This document shows positions 17,201 through 24,665 of a stretch of 50,207 bases of DNA, piece by piece. Under the pieces are notes generated by a model. The model was not told where the DNA came from and searched no databases. It was given only the letters and a program-made list of their open reading frames with translations. Origin of the DNA: a virus. Numbering within the stretch: the first letter of the stretch is position 1; each line of letters starts with the position of its first letter. Location of the stretch: IMG/VR virus record IMGVR_UViG_3300025646_000060, positions 1-50,207 of that record; one strand, written 5' to 3'. The position numbers were made by a program, and so were the translations under genes.

Positions 17201-19622
17201 CGTCGATTGACTTTCCGTTTTGGATGATTTGCCCAACTCTTTGACCACGAACAGGAGAGTTATCTAGCGAGTCTCCTCTTCTAAAGAACACACTCTTTGA
17301 ACCTTTGTTTGTACCAGGGGCATCTCCAACCAATGTGCCAGAAAGCATTACAAACTTATTGTATATGCCATCTTCGTAAAACCATTCTTCAAGGTTTACA
17401 TAGCTTCTAGATGATGTGAATATCTGTTCTGGTTGATCTGGTACGTTTTGGCTTTCAGAAATTCTAAACTTAATTTGAGCCCCAACATTTATTTGGTAAT
17501 CAGCAGGAATTATAGCAAATCCACCAAATCGCTGCTTGTCGTCAAATGCTGTACGAGTTCCAAACAAGTTCTTCCCTCCGCTTGATCTGCAACTAATAGT
17601 CCAATAGTCGCCAACCGTAAGATTTGATGTTGAAGAAAAAGAAATATAAGCGACGTCAGTTCCGTTTTGACCATCCTTTAGAGCAATCTCTGTTCCCGCT
17701 ATAATTGTTTGGTCAGACGCAAGTACTTTTTGTGAATCACCAAACATGTAATAGTTAAACTTTGGTGACGCTCCACCAGACGTAATTTCAATTCTGTATC
17801 TAATATCAAAAGTCCCAAAGAACTGATTGCTTCTTTCTATATTAAGAATGTTTGCTGCCTGTGAATTGACACCATAAAATATTGGATTGTCAACGGTTCT
17901 GGCACCATCCTTAACTGTGGAACTTACATTTGATAGTATTGGATTTTTGGTTCCGTTGTTACACGTAATTTGAGGAGCAGTTCTTAAACCAGCCGTGGAA
18001 TTTGCACCTTGGCCCCTGTACTTTGTTGTCTGAACAATGTCCTTTGATATCTTGACTTCATTGTCTACAGAGAGCTTGATGTAAACACCTTCTACGCTAG
18101 GAACACCAGCCCCTAATTGGTCTTTTGACAAATAAGATACATCGAGGACCTTATATTGTGGAGCGCTATTTACGACACCACCCGAATCCGTTTTAAACAC
18201 GATGTATTGATTTGCTTGAACCTTGTCTACGTCTGATTTATTGATTTTAAAATATTTGTATGAGCCATCCTCAACAAAGAACGTAGGGTATATGTTATAG
18301 TAGTCCCCTTTGCTTTGTTTGATAGCCAATCTATAATGAGTAGCAAAACAAGGGGCTTCGTTGTATATGTTTACTCGAAGCTTGTTTTGGTTGTCCGAAT
18401 ACTCGGGATCAATAAATATGTTGTTATTTGGAGATGTTTGAACGGTGGTCATGCGACCATATTCATCCAAGTACACAATACCAATTTCATAATCCCTGTT
18501 TGACTTCCATGTTGGAAGAGGCGTCTCTATTGTTTCACCCAAATCGTCATAGGTGTTAGAGTTTAATTCTATGTTATATGAGATGGGTATATCCAAACCA
18601 TCGCAGTCTCTAATGTCATAGAACTGCGTGTAGTTTCCATATGCCAATCTATTTCCAACAAGCTCTTGAGCCTTTGCCTTCAATGGAACGTTATCAAACA
18701 AACGAGTAAGCTGGTCTGTTTGAAGAGGTGCGTATATCTTATTGTTGTAAAAAGAGAATGTCTCTACATCGTTGTTGTCATACTTACGTTCTTCCTTGTT
18801 GAATGTGTCAATAATATACGCATTGATTTTACTTGTGTCGTAAAATATTAACTGTATGTCAGTGACGTTCTCGTCTCCGGTCTCAAATGTGACGTCGTAT
18901 ACGTTATTCACATTTACCATCGCATTGTTTACCCCACTAGACCCATCGACTGAGAAACGCTCTGGAGTAAATGCAACTTCCGAAAACGGGGACAACGAGC
19001 TATACTCGTCATCTACATATTTGTATCTGTAAGCAAAGTATAGAAACTTCTCTGATAGATTATTGGAGTTAATTGTTGAGTCATTTCTACCAGTTATAGT
19101 TGGTGGATTCAATGGTGGCTTTACAATGACGCTAATGTCATCATCGTTAAAGTTATTTGCGCCATACGCCTTGGCACGCTGGATATTAATCTTGCGTGGT
19201 GGGTTTAGGTCGTCCGTCCAACACAGGAAACCATTGACATAGTTTACGCCCGTGATTATATGCTCGTTGTCAAAGTTCAGGACATTGTTTGCGCCTGGTC
19301 GAGTATCTTTTAGCACTACAACGACGTCCCCTGTATCTTGGTTGTATTCGTAGATGTAGTTACCGTTGTTCCCAATAACAAACCAATAAATGCAGCCAAC
19401 TTCCTCAACAGCAATAGCACCTATACAGGTTCCTGTACTATGCTCATATGCCGCACTATCCACAAGGCTGTTGCCGTACTCGTTCTCGACAGCACCAACA
19501 TTCGTGGCCTCTGATGAGCCAATCTGAATGTTCATAGCATCGACGTACTGACCGTCGGGTATCAAACGCTCATCGAGATCCTTATTCATGATCCCAGCAA
19601 CGAAACTCTTGGTTATCTTCAT
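14259..19622 (-). CDS. Tail stabilization / nozzle protein with BACON and Ig-like domains, 1787 residues
   Basis: The N-terminal part opens with KITKSFVAGIMNKDLDERL and DGQYVDAMNI, the pattern of the large stabilization (tail nozzle) proteins of crAss-like phages. A beta-propeller-like or tubular region follows to about residue 1100. A BACON-like domain is visible at about 1124-1216 (SNRSWTITYSAAWL, later FTLQQ). An Ig-like putative-sugar-binding type module is at about 1650-1705, preceded and followed by two related short repeats with YYAD/YIYAD and G-x-V-I cores. BACON domains are common in Bacteroidota carbohydrate-active proteins and in crAss-like virions. The protein probably forms the distal tail tube and contacts host glycans. 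It is the longest connector-region gene and is followed by a coupled small structural gene. Confidence 0.75.
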   Translation of the reverse strand: MKITKSFVAGIMNKDLDERLIPDGQYVDAMNIQIGSSEATNVGAVENEYGNSLVDSAAYEHSTGTCIGAIAVEEVGCIYWFVIGNNGNYIYEYNQDTGDVVVVLKDTRPGANNVLNFDNEHIITGVNYVNGFLCWTDDLNPPRKINIQRAKAYGANNFNDDDISVIVKPPLNPPTITGRNDSTINSNNLSEKFLYFAYRYKYVDDEYSSLSPFSEVAFTPERFSVDGSSGVNNAMVNVNNVYDVTFETGDENVTDIQLIFYDTSKINAYIIDTFNKEERKYDNNDVETFSFYNNKIYAPLQTDQLTRLFDNVPLKAKAQELVGNRLAYGNYTQFYDIRDCDGLDIPISYNIELNSNTYDDLGETIETPLPTWKSNRDYEIGIVYLDEYGRMTTVQTSPNNNIFIDPEYSDNQNKLRVNIYNEAPCFATHYRLAIKQSKGDYYNIYPTFFVEDGSYKYFKINKSDVDKVQANQYIVFKTDSGGVVNSAPQYKVLDVSYLSKDQLGAGVPSVEGVYIKLSVDNEVKISKDIVQTTKYRGQGANSTAGLRTAPQITCNNGTKNPILSNVSSTVKDGARTVDNPIFYGVNSQAANILNIERSNQFFGTFDIRYRIEITSGGASPKFNYYMFGDSQKVLASDQTIIAGTEIALKDGQNGTDVAYISFSSTSNLTVGDYWTISCRSSGGKNLFGTRTAFDDKQRFGGFAIIPADYQINVGAQIKFRISESQNVPDQPEQIFTSSRSYVNLEEWFYEDGIYNKFVMLSGTLVGDAPGTNKGSKSVFFRRGDSLDNSPVRGQRVGQIIQNGKSIDVANGELFMLIQGYGNAYKNVASRILGTDYYSCERNIITVDVEVSQLVDTVIIETVPKDSDVDVYHELPYTYEVTDSLHQSAGLTGEQNQTRNSGSTTQKPAIIEVPSFNAFTFGNGAECYRIKDDFNSYTMKYSPRVLSTTDDYAQEQVKNAITYSGVYQVTSGLNKLNEFNLSNANFKYLDQDFGSIQKLYARDTDLIVFQENKVSKVLYEKNLLSDAVGGGTVASIPQVLGTQIAYSGEYGISNNPESFAKWGNNVFFTDERRGAALRLGQDGIYEISSQGMRDWFRDLFINDGSKQKLGAYDPYHGMYVLSSNETNAVPCEFDISRNGLFVSKTANSSMYLFTIRSNRSWTITYSAAWLTNVTLSGSGNLDVYGTLAENNGSTVRSVVVTVAGCSGNESFTLQQGPSQKVNRYVVVVNNTTDATKVATQLYNMTSTGGLGIQFVDTVLQPTNVSLYDLYGGYSGDGQIPLPSEVVTMRGYDEVVGINGGTAKPFIPALGNKMYYLVSNTKYEQTDYETLIAAATQITPSYVSGNYDATYTYTNPSNDDYLYMIWDYRNILDCGETGSYSGSASQVPLIFNVGQDRGLIDVSYTVNTGDMRFQISYDGSVVADSGVVSTSGTLSFIKRSSSPTTATLIITNENIGGGTIDFDASMACPVLTPIEIDPTNGDSSNVCSQTSYGTYYADSSSGAVELGARIYTDSLGTTPFDGGNAYHRVGPGGTDYSVIDENGYVIAFNSCTCSEVAVPTVTQSDVVFAPNQEIFIQLEASNNPIEWDLSSSCLRYELSGGTSGGVFTGINCTTGLPNVVSVNAGETIYACSSAVFVKNIGTDASSTSTGVCGEEILPPGVTIDSISGTIYGTSESIGTFEVTVNATNCFGTSADETFFILVQDEQEKLTAFGIDSTGYATAAASCGVVTNIQIKYHSGEFTFPVLNDYIYADQNKVSPVDGSSLWYAMNNGQTIQVDGTGKVIGIENC

Positions 19623-19624
19623 AT

Positions 19625-20542
19625 TTATTTAATCCACTTATCCTGTCCTCTCAGGTTCATCAAGAGTCGGCCAGGGTGTAAATTGCTAAGTCTGATCTTG
19701 GCGTTGCGCAAGTTTGCGGTCTTCTCCTTCTTTGCTCGGTTGACCACGTACTCTTGAACACCAAACTTATTGTTGAGCAAAGCCCACTTCACGTAAGAGT
19801 ACAAGAACTCTTCTGCGAACTTGTGGATCTTTACACTATCATCATCTCCGTTCTCCATTCCATCTGATACGTACTCTAGCACAATCAGTTGGTTGGCTAC
19901 GCCTGAGCTGAAGTTAATGACACCGGCTGCCTTGTTCACACGGAAGCTTGGGTTCACGTTTGCGGTCTCGGTGTTCAAACCAAAGTATCCACCGACTGCG
20001 TAACCGAAGTACCAGTCACCGTCAACGTACCAGCCGTACTGTCCTGCGTAAGGGCCTGTGCCATTGTACAGCGCCTGTGGGTTGCCCATGATGCGTTGTG
20101 CGTCCAAGTCAGATGTACCGGTCAATACATTGCCGTCTTGGTCAAACAACACGTTCAGGTCATTGTCCTGCAAGTACGCAGAGGCGTAGTTAACCTTTGT
20201 GTTCTCGTGCAATGGGTACAACACGCCGCTGTTCTGAACAGATACACGGATGTAGTTCACATAGTCTGGAGGGAGAATCAATTGAAGGTCGTCTCCAACC
20301 TCAATCTCAATCACCTTGGTATTCTTCAGCGCATCGTAGTTAATCTCTTGGATACCACGCTTGGCGTGAAACAAAACGTTGTAACGACTCACATTGTTGA
20401 TGAGCTTGTCATCTCCAATGTACATCATCATGAAGTTATTGACAACGTCGGAGAGGCTGACATACTGGTACTCGCCCCAGTTCTGATCGGTAGGCGCTAC
20501 TCCGTTGTTTGTGTAGTATTGATAATTACTAATGTAGGCCAT
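19625..20542 (-). CDS. Head-tail ring / connector protein, 305 residues
   Basis: The protein starts MAYISNYQYYTNNGVAPTDQ and contains IHKFAEEFLYSYVKWALL near the C-terminus, typical of conserved ring or tail-connector proteins in crAss-like phages. It is mixed alpha/beta without catalytic motifs. Its ATG overlaps the stop of the upstream gene (TAATG at 20542), and it is two bases from the nozzle gene, so the three form a tightly coupled unit that builds the portal-to-nozzle connection. Confidence 0.65.
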   Translation of the reverse strand: MAYISNYQYYTNNGVAPTDQNWGEYQYVSLSDVVNNFMMMYIGDDKLINNVSRYNVLFHAKRGIQEINYDALKNTKVIEIEVGDDLQLILPPDYVNYIRVSVQNSGVLYPLHENTKVNYASAYLQDNDLNVLFDQDGNVLTGTSDLDAQRIMGNPQALYNGTGPYAGQYGWYVDGDWYFGYAVGGYFGLNTETANVNPSFRVNKAAGVINFSSGVANQLIVLEYVSDGMENGDDDSVKIHKFAEEFLYSYVKWALLNNKFGVQEYVVNRAKKEKTANLRNAKIRLSNLHPGRLLMNLRGQDKWIK

Positions 20543-21249
20543 TATTCTCCTTGTTGTTTATTCATCATCTCTTCTTGCTTTGCAAACTGAGCAACCTCGT
20601 ATTCACGGATGTTGACACCAGCATACTGCAAGATGCGAAGGACAATGTCGTTGAAGTTTGACAAAGGCAGCTCAAAGTCCTGATAGTCAACAGCTGACTG
20701 GTTGAACAATGGGTTACCGCCAATCTGAGTGTATGTCCACTTTGGATCAAGTGGGTAGCGAACGTAGAACGCACTAACACCGGCATTGATCGTGGTTGGG
20801 TATACGGTAATCAAATCACTTCCGTCTGCAGCACGATCACGCTGTATGTAGGCTGGATAGCCAGTTGTTGGCGCAGTCAAGTTAGACGAAAGCAGATTCA
20901 AGATTTTATATTGCGTAACAGGCTCTACCTCTTTTCCGTTGTAGATAACCTGGTTGATAGAATAATAATTGGCTGGAAGCTTAAAGCTGCTTCCGCTGTC
21001 CAGTACCAATGTAGCAGACTCGGAGAACGAGTCAATCACTTCTCCTGTTTGTTTGAGCAAGTCAGCATAGCCGCTGTTAGAAGTGCGGCTATTCATCATT
21101 GTCACTGCATTACGATAACGGAAGAAGTAATCCTCGAAGACTTCAAGCTGCGCTTGCTTGGCGAACAAGTTGAACTCTTCGGGTGTTACGTACCCGTTGT
21201 TGTCCTTGTTCAAGACTGCCATCACAGTGTTTCTGACCTCGTTGATCAT
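20542..21249 (-). CDS. Head-tail adaptor (ring) protein, 235 residues
   Basis: The chosen start is ATG at 21249 (MINEVRNTVMAVLN). A GTG two codons upstream would overlap the promoter. The N-terminal helix followed by NGYVTPEEFNLFAKQAQ and FEDYFFRYRN is characteristic of adaptor proteins in crAss-like and related Bacteroidota podoviruses. It would bind the portal and start the neck. The gene begins immediately after a strong terminator and its own promoter and is coupled to the next connector gene. Confidence 0.65.
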   Translation of the reverse strand: MINEVRNTVMAVLNKDNNGYVTPEEFNLFAKQAQLEVFEDYFFRYRNAVTMMNSRTSNSGYADLLKQTGEVIDSFSESATLVLDSGSSFKLPANYYSINQVIYNGKEVEPVTQYKILNLLSSNLTAPTTGYPAYIQRDRAADGSDLITVYPTTINAGVSAFYVRYPLDPKWTYTQIGGNPLFNQSAVDYQDFELPLSNFNDIVLRILQYAGVNIREYEVAQFAKQEEMMNKQQGE

Positions 21250-21254
21250 TTGCA

Positions 21255-21262
21255 CAAAGATA
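21255..21262 (-). promoter_or_regulatory. Bacteroidota promoter for the connector operon
   Basis: TATCTTTG on the minus strand ends 5 nt before the ATG at 21249. It directly follows the terminator at 21265-21293, so transcription is restarted here. Confidence 0.6.
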
Positions 21263-21264
21263 AC

Positions 21265-21293
21265 AAAAAAAGGCCACCCGAGGTCGGATGGCC
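21265..21293 (-). terminator. Strong intrinsic terminator
   Basis: On the minus strand GGCCATCCGA and TCGGGTGGCC (plus 21284-21293 and 21272-21281) pair over ten positions with one G-T wobble, followed by seven T. It ends the transcript of the gene at 21314-22042. Confidence 0.9.
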
Positions 21294-21313
21294 CTTTACT
21301 GTATAGGTGTAGA

Positions 21314-22042
21314 TTATAACATTGCTGACAATGTCTTAGTAGCCTCTATACCTTCGTCTGTCATCAGCCATGCGGCCAATACGTCCATAGGGTCTTGACC
21401 GTATGGTGTGGAACAGATCTTCTTCTTGTTATCTGGCAAACTAAACCACAAGTCACCGTTTCTGCGAACGGAAATCAGGCCTGCATTTACAAATTGGTAT
21501 GCATGATCATCCAAGTCCATGTCGGGGTCGTCAAGCATCTCTAAGAACTCTTTTGGATTTCCTTTTGCATAGATCAATACGTCACGCTTCAATTCTGAAG
21601 ATGACATCTTCTCAACGTTCAAGCCTAAAGCTACACGACAGATGGCTTCCATCTTTTCAATTGGCAAAGACTTGGCAGCAATCAAAGCTTCAATTTCATA
21701 ATTGATGTCATCAAGTTCTTTTTGCGCATCACGCTCAACATCAACCTCTTCGAACACAACGCCATTCTTTGGGTGCAATTCCAAGAACTTATTTAGCATT
21801 GTGTTCTTCTTGTCAACCTTCAATATGCCATCCTCAAATACGATGGGCTCAACGATAGCATGCTCGTCCTGCTCATCCATGAATGGCGACTTTTGGTTTC
21901 GTGCATAACGCAAAGCACGGTTCATGCCGGTCTTTTCGTCAAAGTAAAGAAGTGGTGATTTCTGTGTGTGGCGAGAAGCCAAGGTGAATGACAGAGGGGT
22001 ACTGCGACCCTTCAGTGCATAAATTCGATCTTTAAATTCCAT
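21314..22042 (-). CDS. Conserved virion-region protein of unknown function, 242 residues
   Basis: The start is taken as ATG at 22042 (MEFKDRIYALKG). A longer frame beginning at 22075 would start within or upstream of the promoter TATATTTG and is unlikely. The protein is acidic in the middle, mixed alpha/beta, with no membrane segment or known motif. It is transcribed alone, from its own promoter to a strong terminator, and sits between the major capsid gene and the connector genes. That place suggests a head-associated or assembly role, but nothing in the sequence identifies it. Confidence 0.6.
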   Translation of the reverse strand: MEFKDRIYALKGRSTPLSFTLASRHTQKSPLLYFDEKTGMNRALRYARNQKSPFMDEQDEHAIVEPIVFEDGILKVDKKNTMLNKFLELHPKNGVVFEEVDVERDAQKELDDINYEIEALIAAKSLPIEKMEAICRVALGLNVEKMSSSELKRDVLIYAKGNPKEFLEMLDDPDMDLDDHAYQFVNAGLISVRRNGDLWFSLPDNKKKICSTPYGQDPMDVLAAWLMTDEGIEATKTLSAML

Positions 22043-22061
22043 AATATTAAATTTTACACTG

Positions 22062-22069
22062 CAAATATA
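22062..22069 (-). promoter_or_regulatory. Bacteroidota promoter between capsid gene and next gene
   Basis: TATATTTG on the minus strand, 20 nt before the ATG at 22042, directly after the capsid-gene terminator. Confidence 0.6.
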
Positions 22070-22073
22070 GCAC

Positions 22074-22102
22074 AAAAAAAGAGGGGCGTTTCCACCCCTC
22101 TT
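22074..22102 (-). terminator. Intrinsic terminator of the major capsid gene
   Basis: GAGGGG and CCCCTC (plus 22081-22086 and 22095-22100) pair around an eight-base loop. The minus strand continues with seven T. Confidence 0.88.
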
Positions 22103-22126
22103 CTTATTGTCTGTCTAACGACTATC

Positions 22127-23512
22127 TTAGTCTTGGAAGATGAAGAAGTTGTTAGCACCCATGGTGCACAAAGCACGCTCAGACAAGAAGTGAACTTCCA
22201 TTGCGTCCAAGTCGCTAGTAGCAGCACCTCCAGCAGAACCAGTCATCCAAGTCTTGTAACGACGATTCTCGGCCTCAGAGGCACGGTAACGAACGTGCAA
22301 GAAAGGACGCTTGGCGTTCTTACCCAAAACCATGTCATAAACAGTGGTAGAACCAGCAGGAACCAATACACCGTTCACGTTGTCAGCAGTAACACCACCA
22401 CGCAAAGTGGGATCGTTCAAATACTTCCAATCGGTCTTGTAGAACTCATAGCCACGCTTGAAGCCGGTGAAGCCCAAGTTCAAAGCCATTTGCTCGCTGT
22501 TGTTGAACAAACCGTAGCTAGTTCCACCAGCACCGTAGCTGTTTTGAGCAGCCAACATGTCGTCGATAGAGAAGCTGAACTCACGGTTTACGAACAAAGC
22601 GTTTTCTTGGATAGAACCTTGCTTGTCCAAACGCTGAATGATGGCATCAAAGTCGCTCAAAGTGGTGGGATAGCCACCGCCCCAAACGTTACCACGGTTT
22701 TCGATGGTATAGAACATACCTTCGGTACCCTTGTTTCCAACGTCACCAGTTACGGCTACAGCGCCAGAACCAGTTTCAGCAGGAACGCCTTCAACCATAG
22801 CCATTTCCAAGTAGTCTTCGAAACGCAAGCGAGTCTCGTGCTCACTCTTCAAGTACCACAAGTAACCAGTAGCACCGTTCTCGGTAGTCACTTCTACCCA
22901 GCCGATCTGAGCCATGTCAGAACCGCTAACAGCATACTTATCCTTGATGATGATGGGGCTGTTTTCGAAGATTACGTCTTCAGCCTCCAAAGAACCTTGC
23001 ATACCGTTTGATCCTTTTTTGAATTCAGAACCATAAACGAAAGCAACGATGTCAGTTGTGGGGCTAGTGAATCCAGGAGAGGTAGCACCGTAGAAAGCAA
23101 CTGTGAACTGATCAGCAGCAGGCAAAGCGGTGATGATACCCTTTTGAACCTTAGCGCCAGCAGCAGAAGACAAGATAACGGTTTGACCTACACGGAAAAC
23201 ACAAGTTCCAGTTCCGATGTCGAAGGTTTGAGTACCGGAAGAAACAGCACCAGTAGTAGATACACCAGTGTACTGAGTGTGCAAACGGCCTTGCTCAGCC
23301 CATTTGATCAAGTCAGAGTTGGAGGGCATTTCTGCACCTACCATGCGCAAGAAAGAAGCGATGGAACGGTTTCCATAACGCTCGAATTCCTTCTCGTAAG
23401 TATCAGGAAGATACTGGTTCAAGAAGTCAAAATTAGTAATGTAGTTCGTGGGCAATGCAGCCTTCACGGAACTGGGGGTTAAGTCATAACCCGGTACGCT
23501 TAATACAGCCAT
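22127..23512 (-). CDS. Major capsid protein (HK97 fold, crAss-like), 461 residues
   Basis: The protein begins MAVLSVPGYDLTPSSVKAAL with YEKEFERYGNRSIASFLR at about 40-57. It contains an inserted beta domain (about residues 80-160) and ends AMEVHFLSERALCTMGANNFFIFQ, a C-terminal pattern of crAss-like and related Bacteroidota podovirus capsids. Length fits the family (about 450-500). It follows the acidic scaffold gene and is closed by a strong terminator. Codon use is noticeably biased (many GCA, AAC and TTC codons) compared with neighbours, as expected for the most abundant virion protein. No prohead protease gene is evident next to it. Confidence 0.85.
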   Translation of the reverse strand: MAVLSVPGYDLTPSSVKAALPTNYITNFDFLNQYLPDTYEKEFERYGNRSIASFLRMVGAEMPSNSDLIKWAEQGRLHTQYTGVSTTGAVSSGTQTFDIGTGTCVFRVGQTVILSSAAGAKVQKGIITALPAADQFTVAFYGATSPGFTSPTTDIVAFVYGSEFKKGSNGMQGSLEAEDVIFENSPIIIKDKYAVSGSDMAQIGWVEVTTENGATGYLWYLKSEHETRLRFEDYLEMAMVEGVPAETGSGAVAVTGDVGNKGTEGMFYTIENRGNVWGGGYPTTLSDFDAIIQRLDKQGSIQENALFVNREFSFSIDDMLAAQNSYGAGGTSYGLFNNSEQMALNLGFTGFKRGYEFYKTDWKYLNDPTLRGGVTADNVNGVLVPAGSTTVYDMVLGKNAKRPFLHVRYRASEAENRRYKTWMTGSAGGAATSDLDAMEVHFLSERALCTMGANNFFIFQD

Positions 23513-23538
23513 TTTTGTGTGTTTTTAAAAAGTTATTG

Positions 23539-24633
23539 TTATTGTTTTATCTTTATTCTTAACCCGTTGCCCGAATCACTATCCAATGACGACACTTTTA
23601 AACCACTGAAGTTTGCGGCAGGTTGAGCAGATTGGCGAACACCCATTTGGACATTCTTGCTCTCCTTGCTTACACTTTCAATCGCCTCGGACTTGCCCTT
23701 CTCGTAGAAGAACCTGGCCAAAGCATCGGCATTCAAAGCGGCAGACATTGCCTTGTGATACGCAGCTGCATCTTTCACATATCCATTTTCGTCAACGAAT
23801 TTGGAAATGAAGTTGTTGATGTCAGATTGAGAAGCCTTTACCTTCTCCGCCTCCCCTGGTTTAAACTTATAGGTTGATTCTCCGATTGTAAAGTCGAAAC
23901 CTTCGAACTTGTCGTTGAACACCTCATTGGTTTTCTGCAGGAAAAACTCTGAACGCTTCATCTGCTCTTGTTGCATCTGCGTGAGCTCTTGGTTATATTT
24001 CTTGTAAGCCTCGTAGCCTTCTTGGTCCGCTGCGGGAACTGAAGTTGCCTTAGACTCTAATGGCACTTTGTATTGCTCCTTCTGCTTCTCAAAATACTCC
24101 TTGGCTTTTGCAAGCTCTCTTTTCATTGCCAGCTTCTGCTTCTTAATGGTCTTGTCGTCGTCCAAGTCTTCATCATACTTGAAGTTTTCCATTTCCATCA
24201 ACACATCCTCGTCATCAAACATTGGGTTTGTTTCCTTGATGTAAGAAGCCAACAATTGGTCTGAACTCATCTTCTCGAAGTCTTGATTCAACTTCATGAA
24301 GTCATCGAGTCCACGACCTGTTTCCTTTTTGTACTTCAAAAATGCAGACACATCCTCTGGCAACTCTTCCTGGCTACGTGAAGCCAAGATGTCGTCGATG
24401 GAGTTTGCCTCTACATTGTTGTAGCGATTCTTAATAAAACTTAGAACGTCTTGTTCTGTAAGCTCAATTGGAGTTGCCTCTTCTTTCGCTTCAGGTTCTT
24501 CTACAGGGGTTTCCTCCTGTGTTTGTTCGAGGGCCGCTTGTTCCTCTTCGTGTTTCTGCAAAAGTGCCTCTTCAACCTCTTGGACTGACTTTGGCTCTTC
24601 AGCAGAAACTTCACGGATTTTTAATTCTGCCAT
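23539..24633 (-). CDS. Putative capsid scaffold protein, 364 residues
   Basis: This highly acidic protein has a Glu-rich N-terminal third, long coiled-coil segments (about residues 130-215) and a short basic C-terminus ending LRIKIKQ. It lies between portal and major capsid genes, where tailed phages encode scaffold, and its composition (acidic, coiled coil, basic C-terminal capsid-binding tail) fits. The sequence SGLKVSSLDSDSGNGLR at the C-terminus may be the part that touches the capsid. No protease motif is present. The call rests on position and composition. Confidence 0.7.
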   Translation of the reverse strand: MAELKIREVSAEEPKSVQEVEEALLQKHEEEQAALEQTQEETPVEEPEAKEEATPIELTEQDVLSFIKNRYNNVEANSIDDILASRSQEELPEDVSAFLKYKKETGRGLDDFMKLNQDFEKMSSDQLLASYIKETNPMFDDEDVLMEMENFKYDEDLDDDKTIKKQKLAMKRELAKAKEYFEKQKEQYKVPLESKATSVPAADQEGYEAYKKYNQELTQMQQEQMKRSEFFLQKTNEVFNDKFEGFDFTIGESTYKFKPGEAEKVKASQSDINNFISKFVDENGYVKDAAAYHKAMSAALNADALARFFYEKGKSEAIESVSKESKNVQMGVRQSAQPAANFSGLKVSSLDSDSGNGLRIKIKQ

Positions 24634-24650
24634 AAGATTAAATTTTGGTA

Positions 24651-24658
24651 CAAAGTTA
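24651..24658 (-). promoter_or_regulatory. Bacteroidota promoter for scaffold and capsid genes
   Basis: TAACTTTG on the minus strand fits TAnnTTTG and lies 17 nt before the scaffold ATG at 24633, overlapping the portal gene's stop region. Confidence 0.5.
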
Positions 24659-24665
24659 TAGATTT

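Noticed and set aside
20096-20590. A 164-codon plus-strand open frame antisense to the connector genes
   Set aside because: Shadow of the minus-strand connector genes; no start context and an unlikely amino-acid composition.
22043-22075. Upstream ATG extending the 242-residue protein by 11 residues
   Set aside because: The extension encodes the promoter TATATTTG itself, so it would not be transcribed.
22133-23011. A 292-codon plus-strand open frame antisense to the capsid gene
   Set aside because: It comes from the strong codon bias of the capsid gene; composition is not protein-like and no promoter or leader precedes it.
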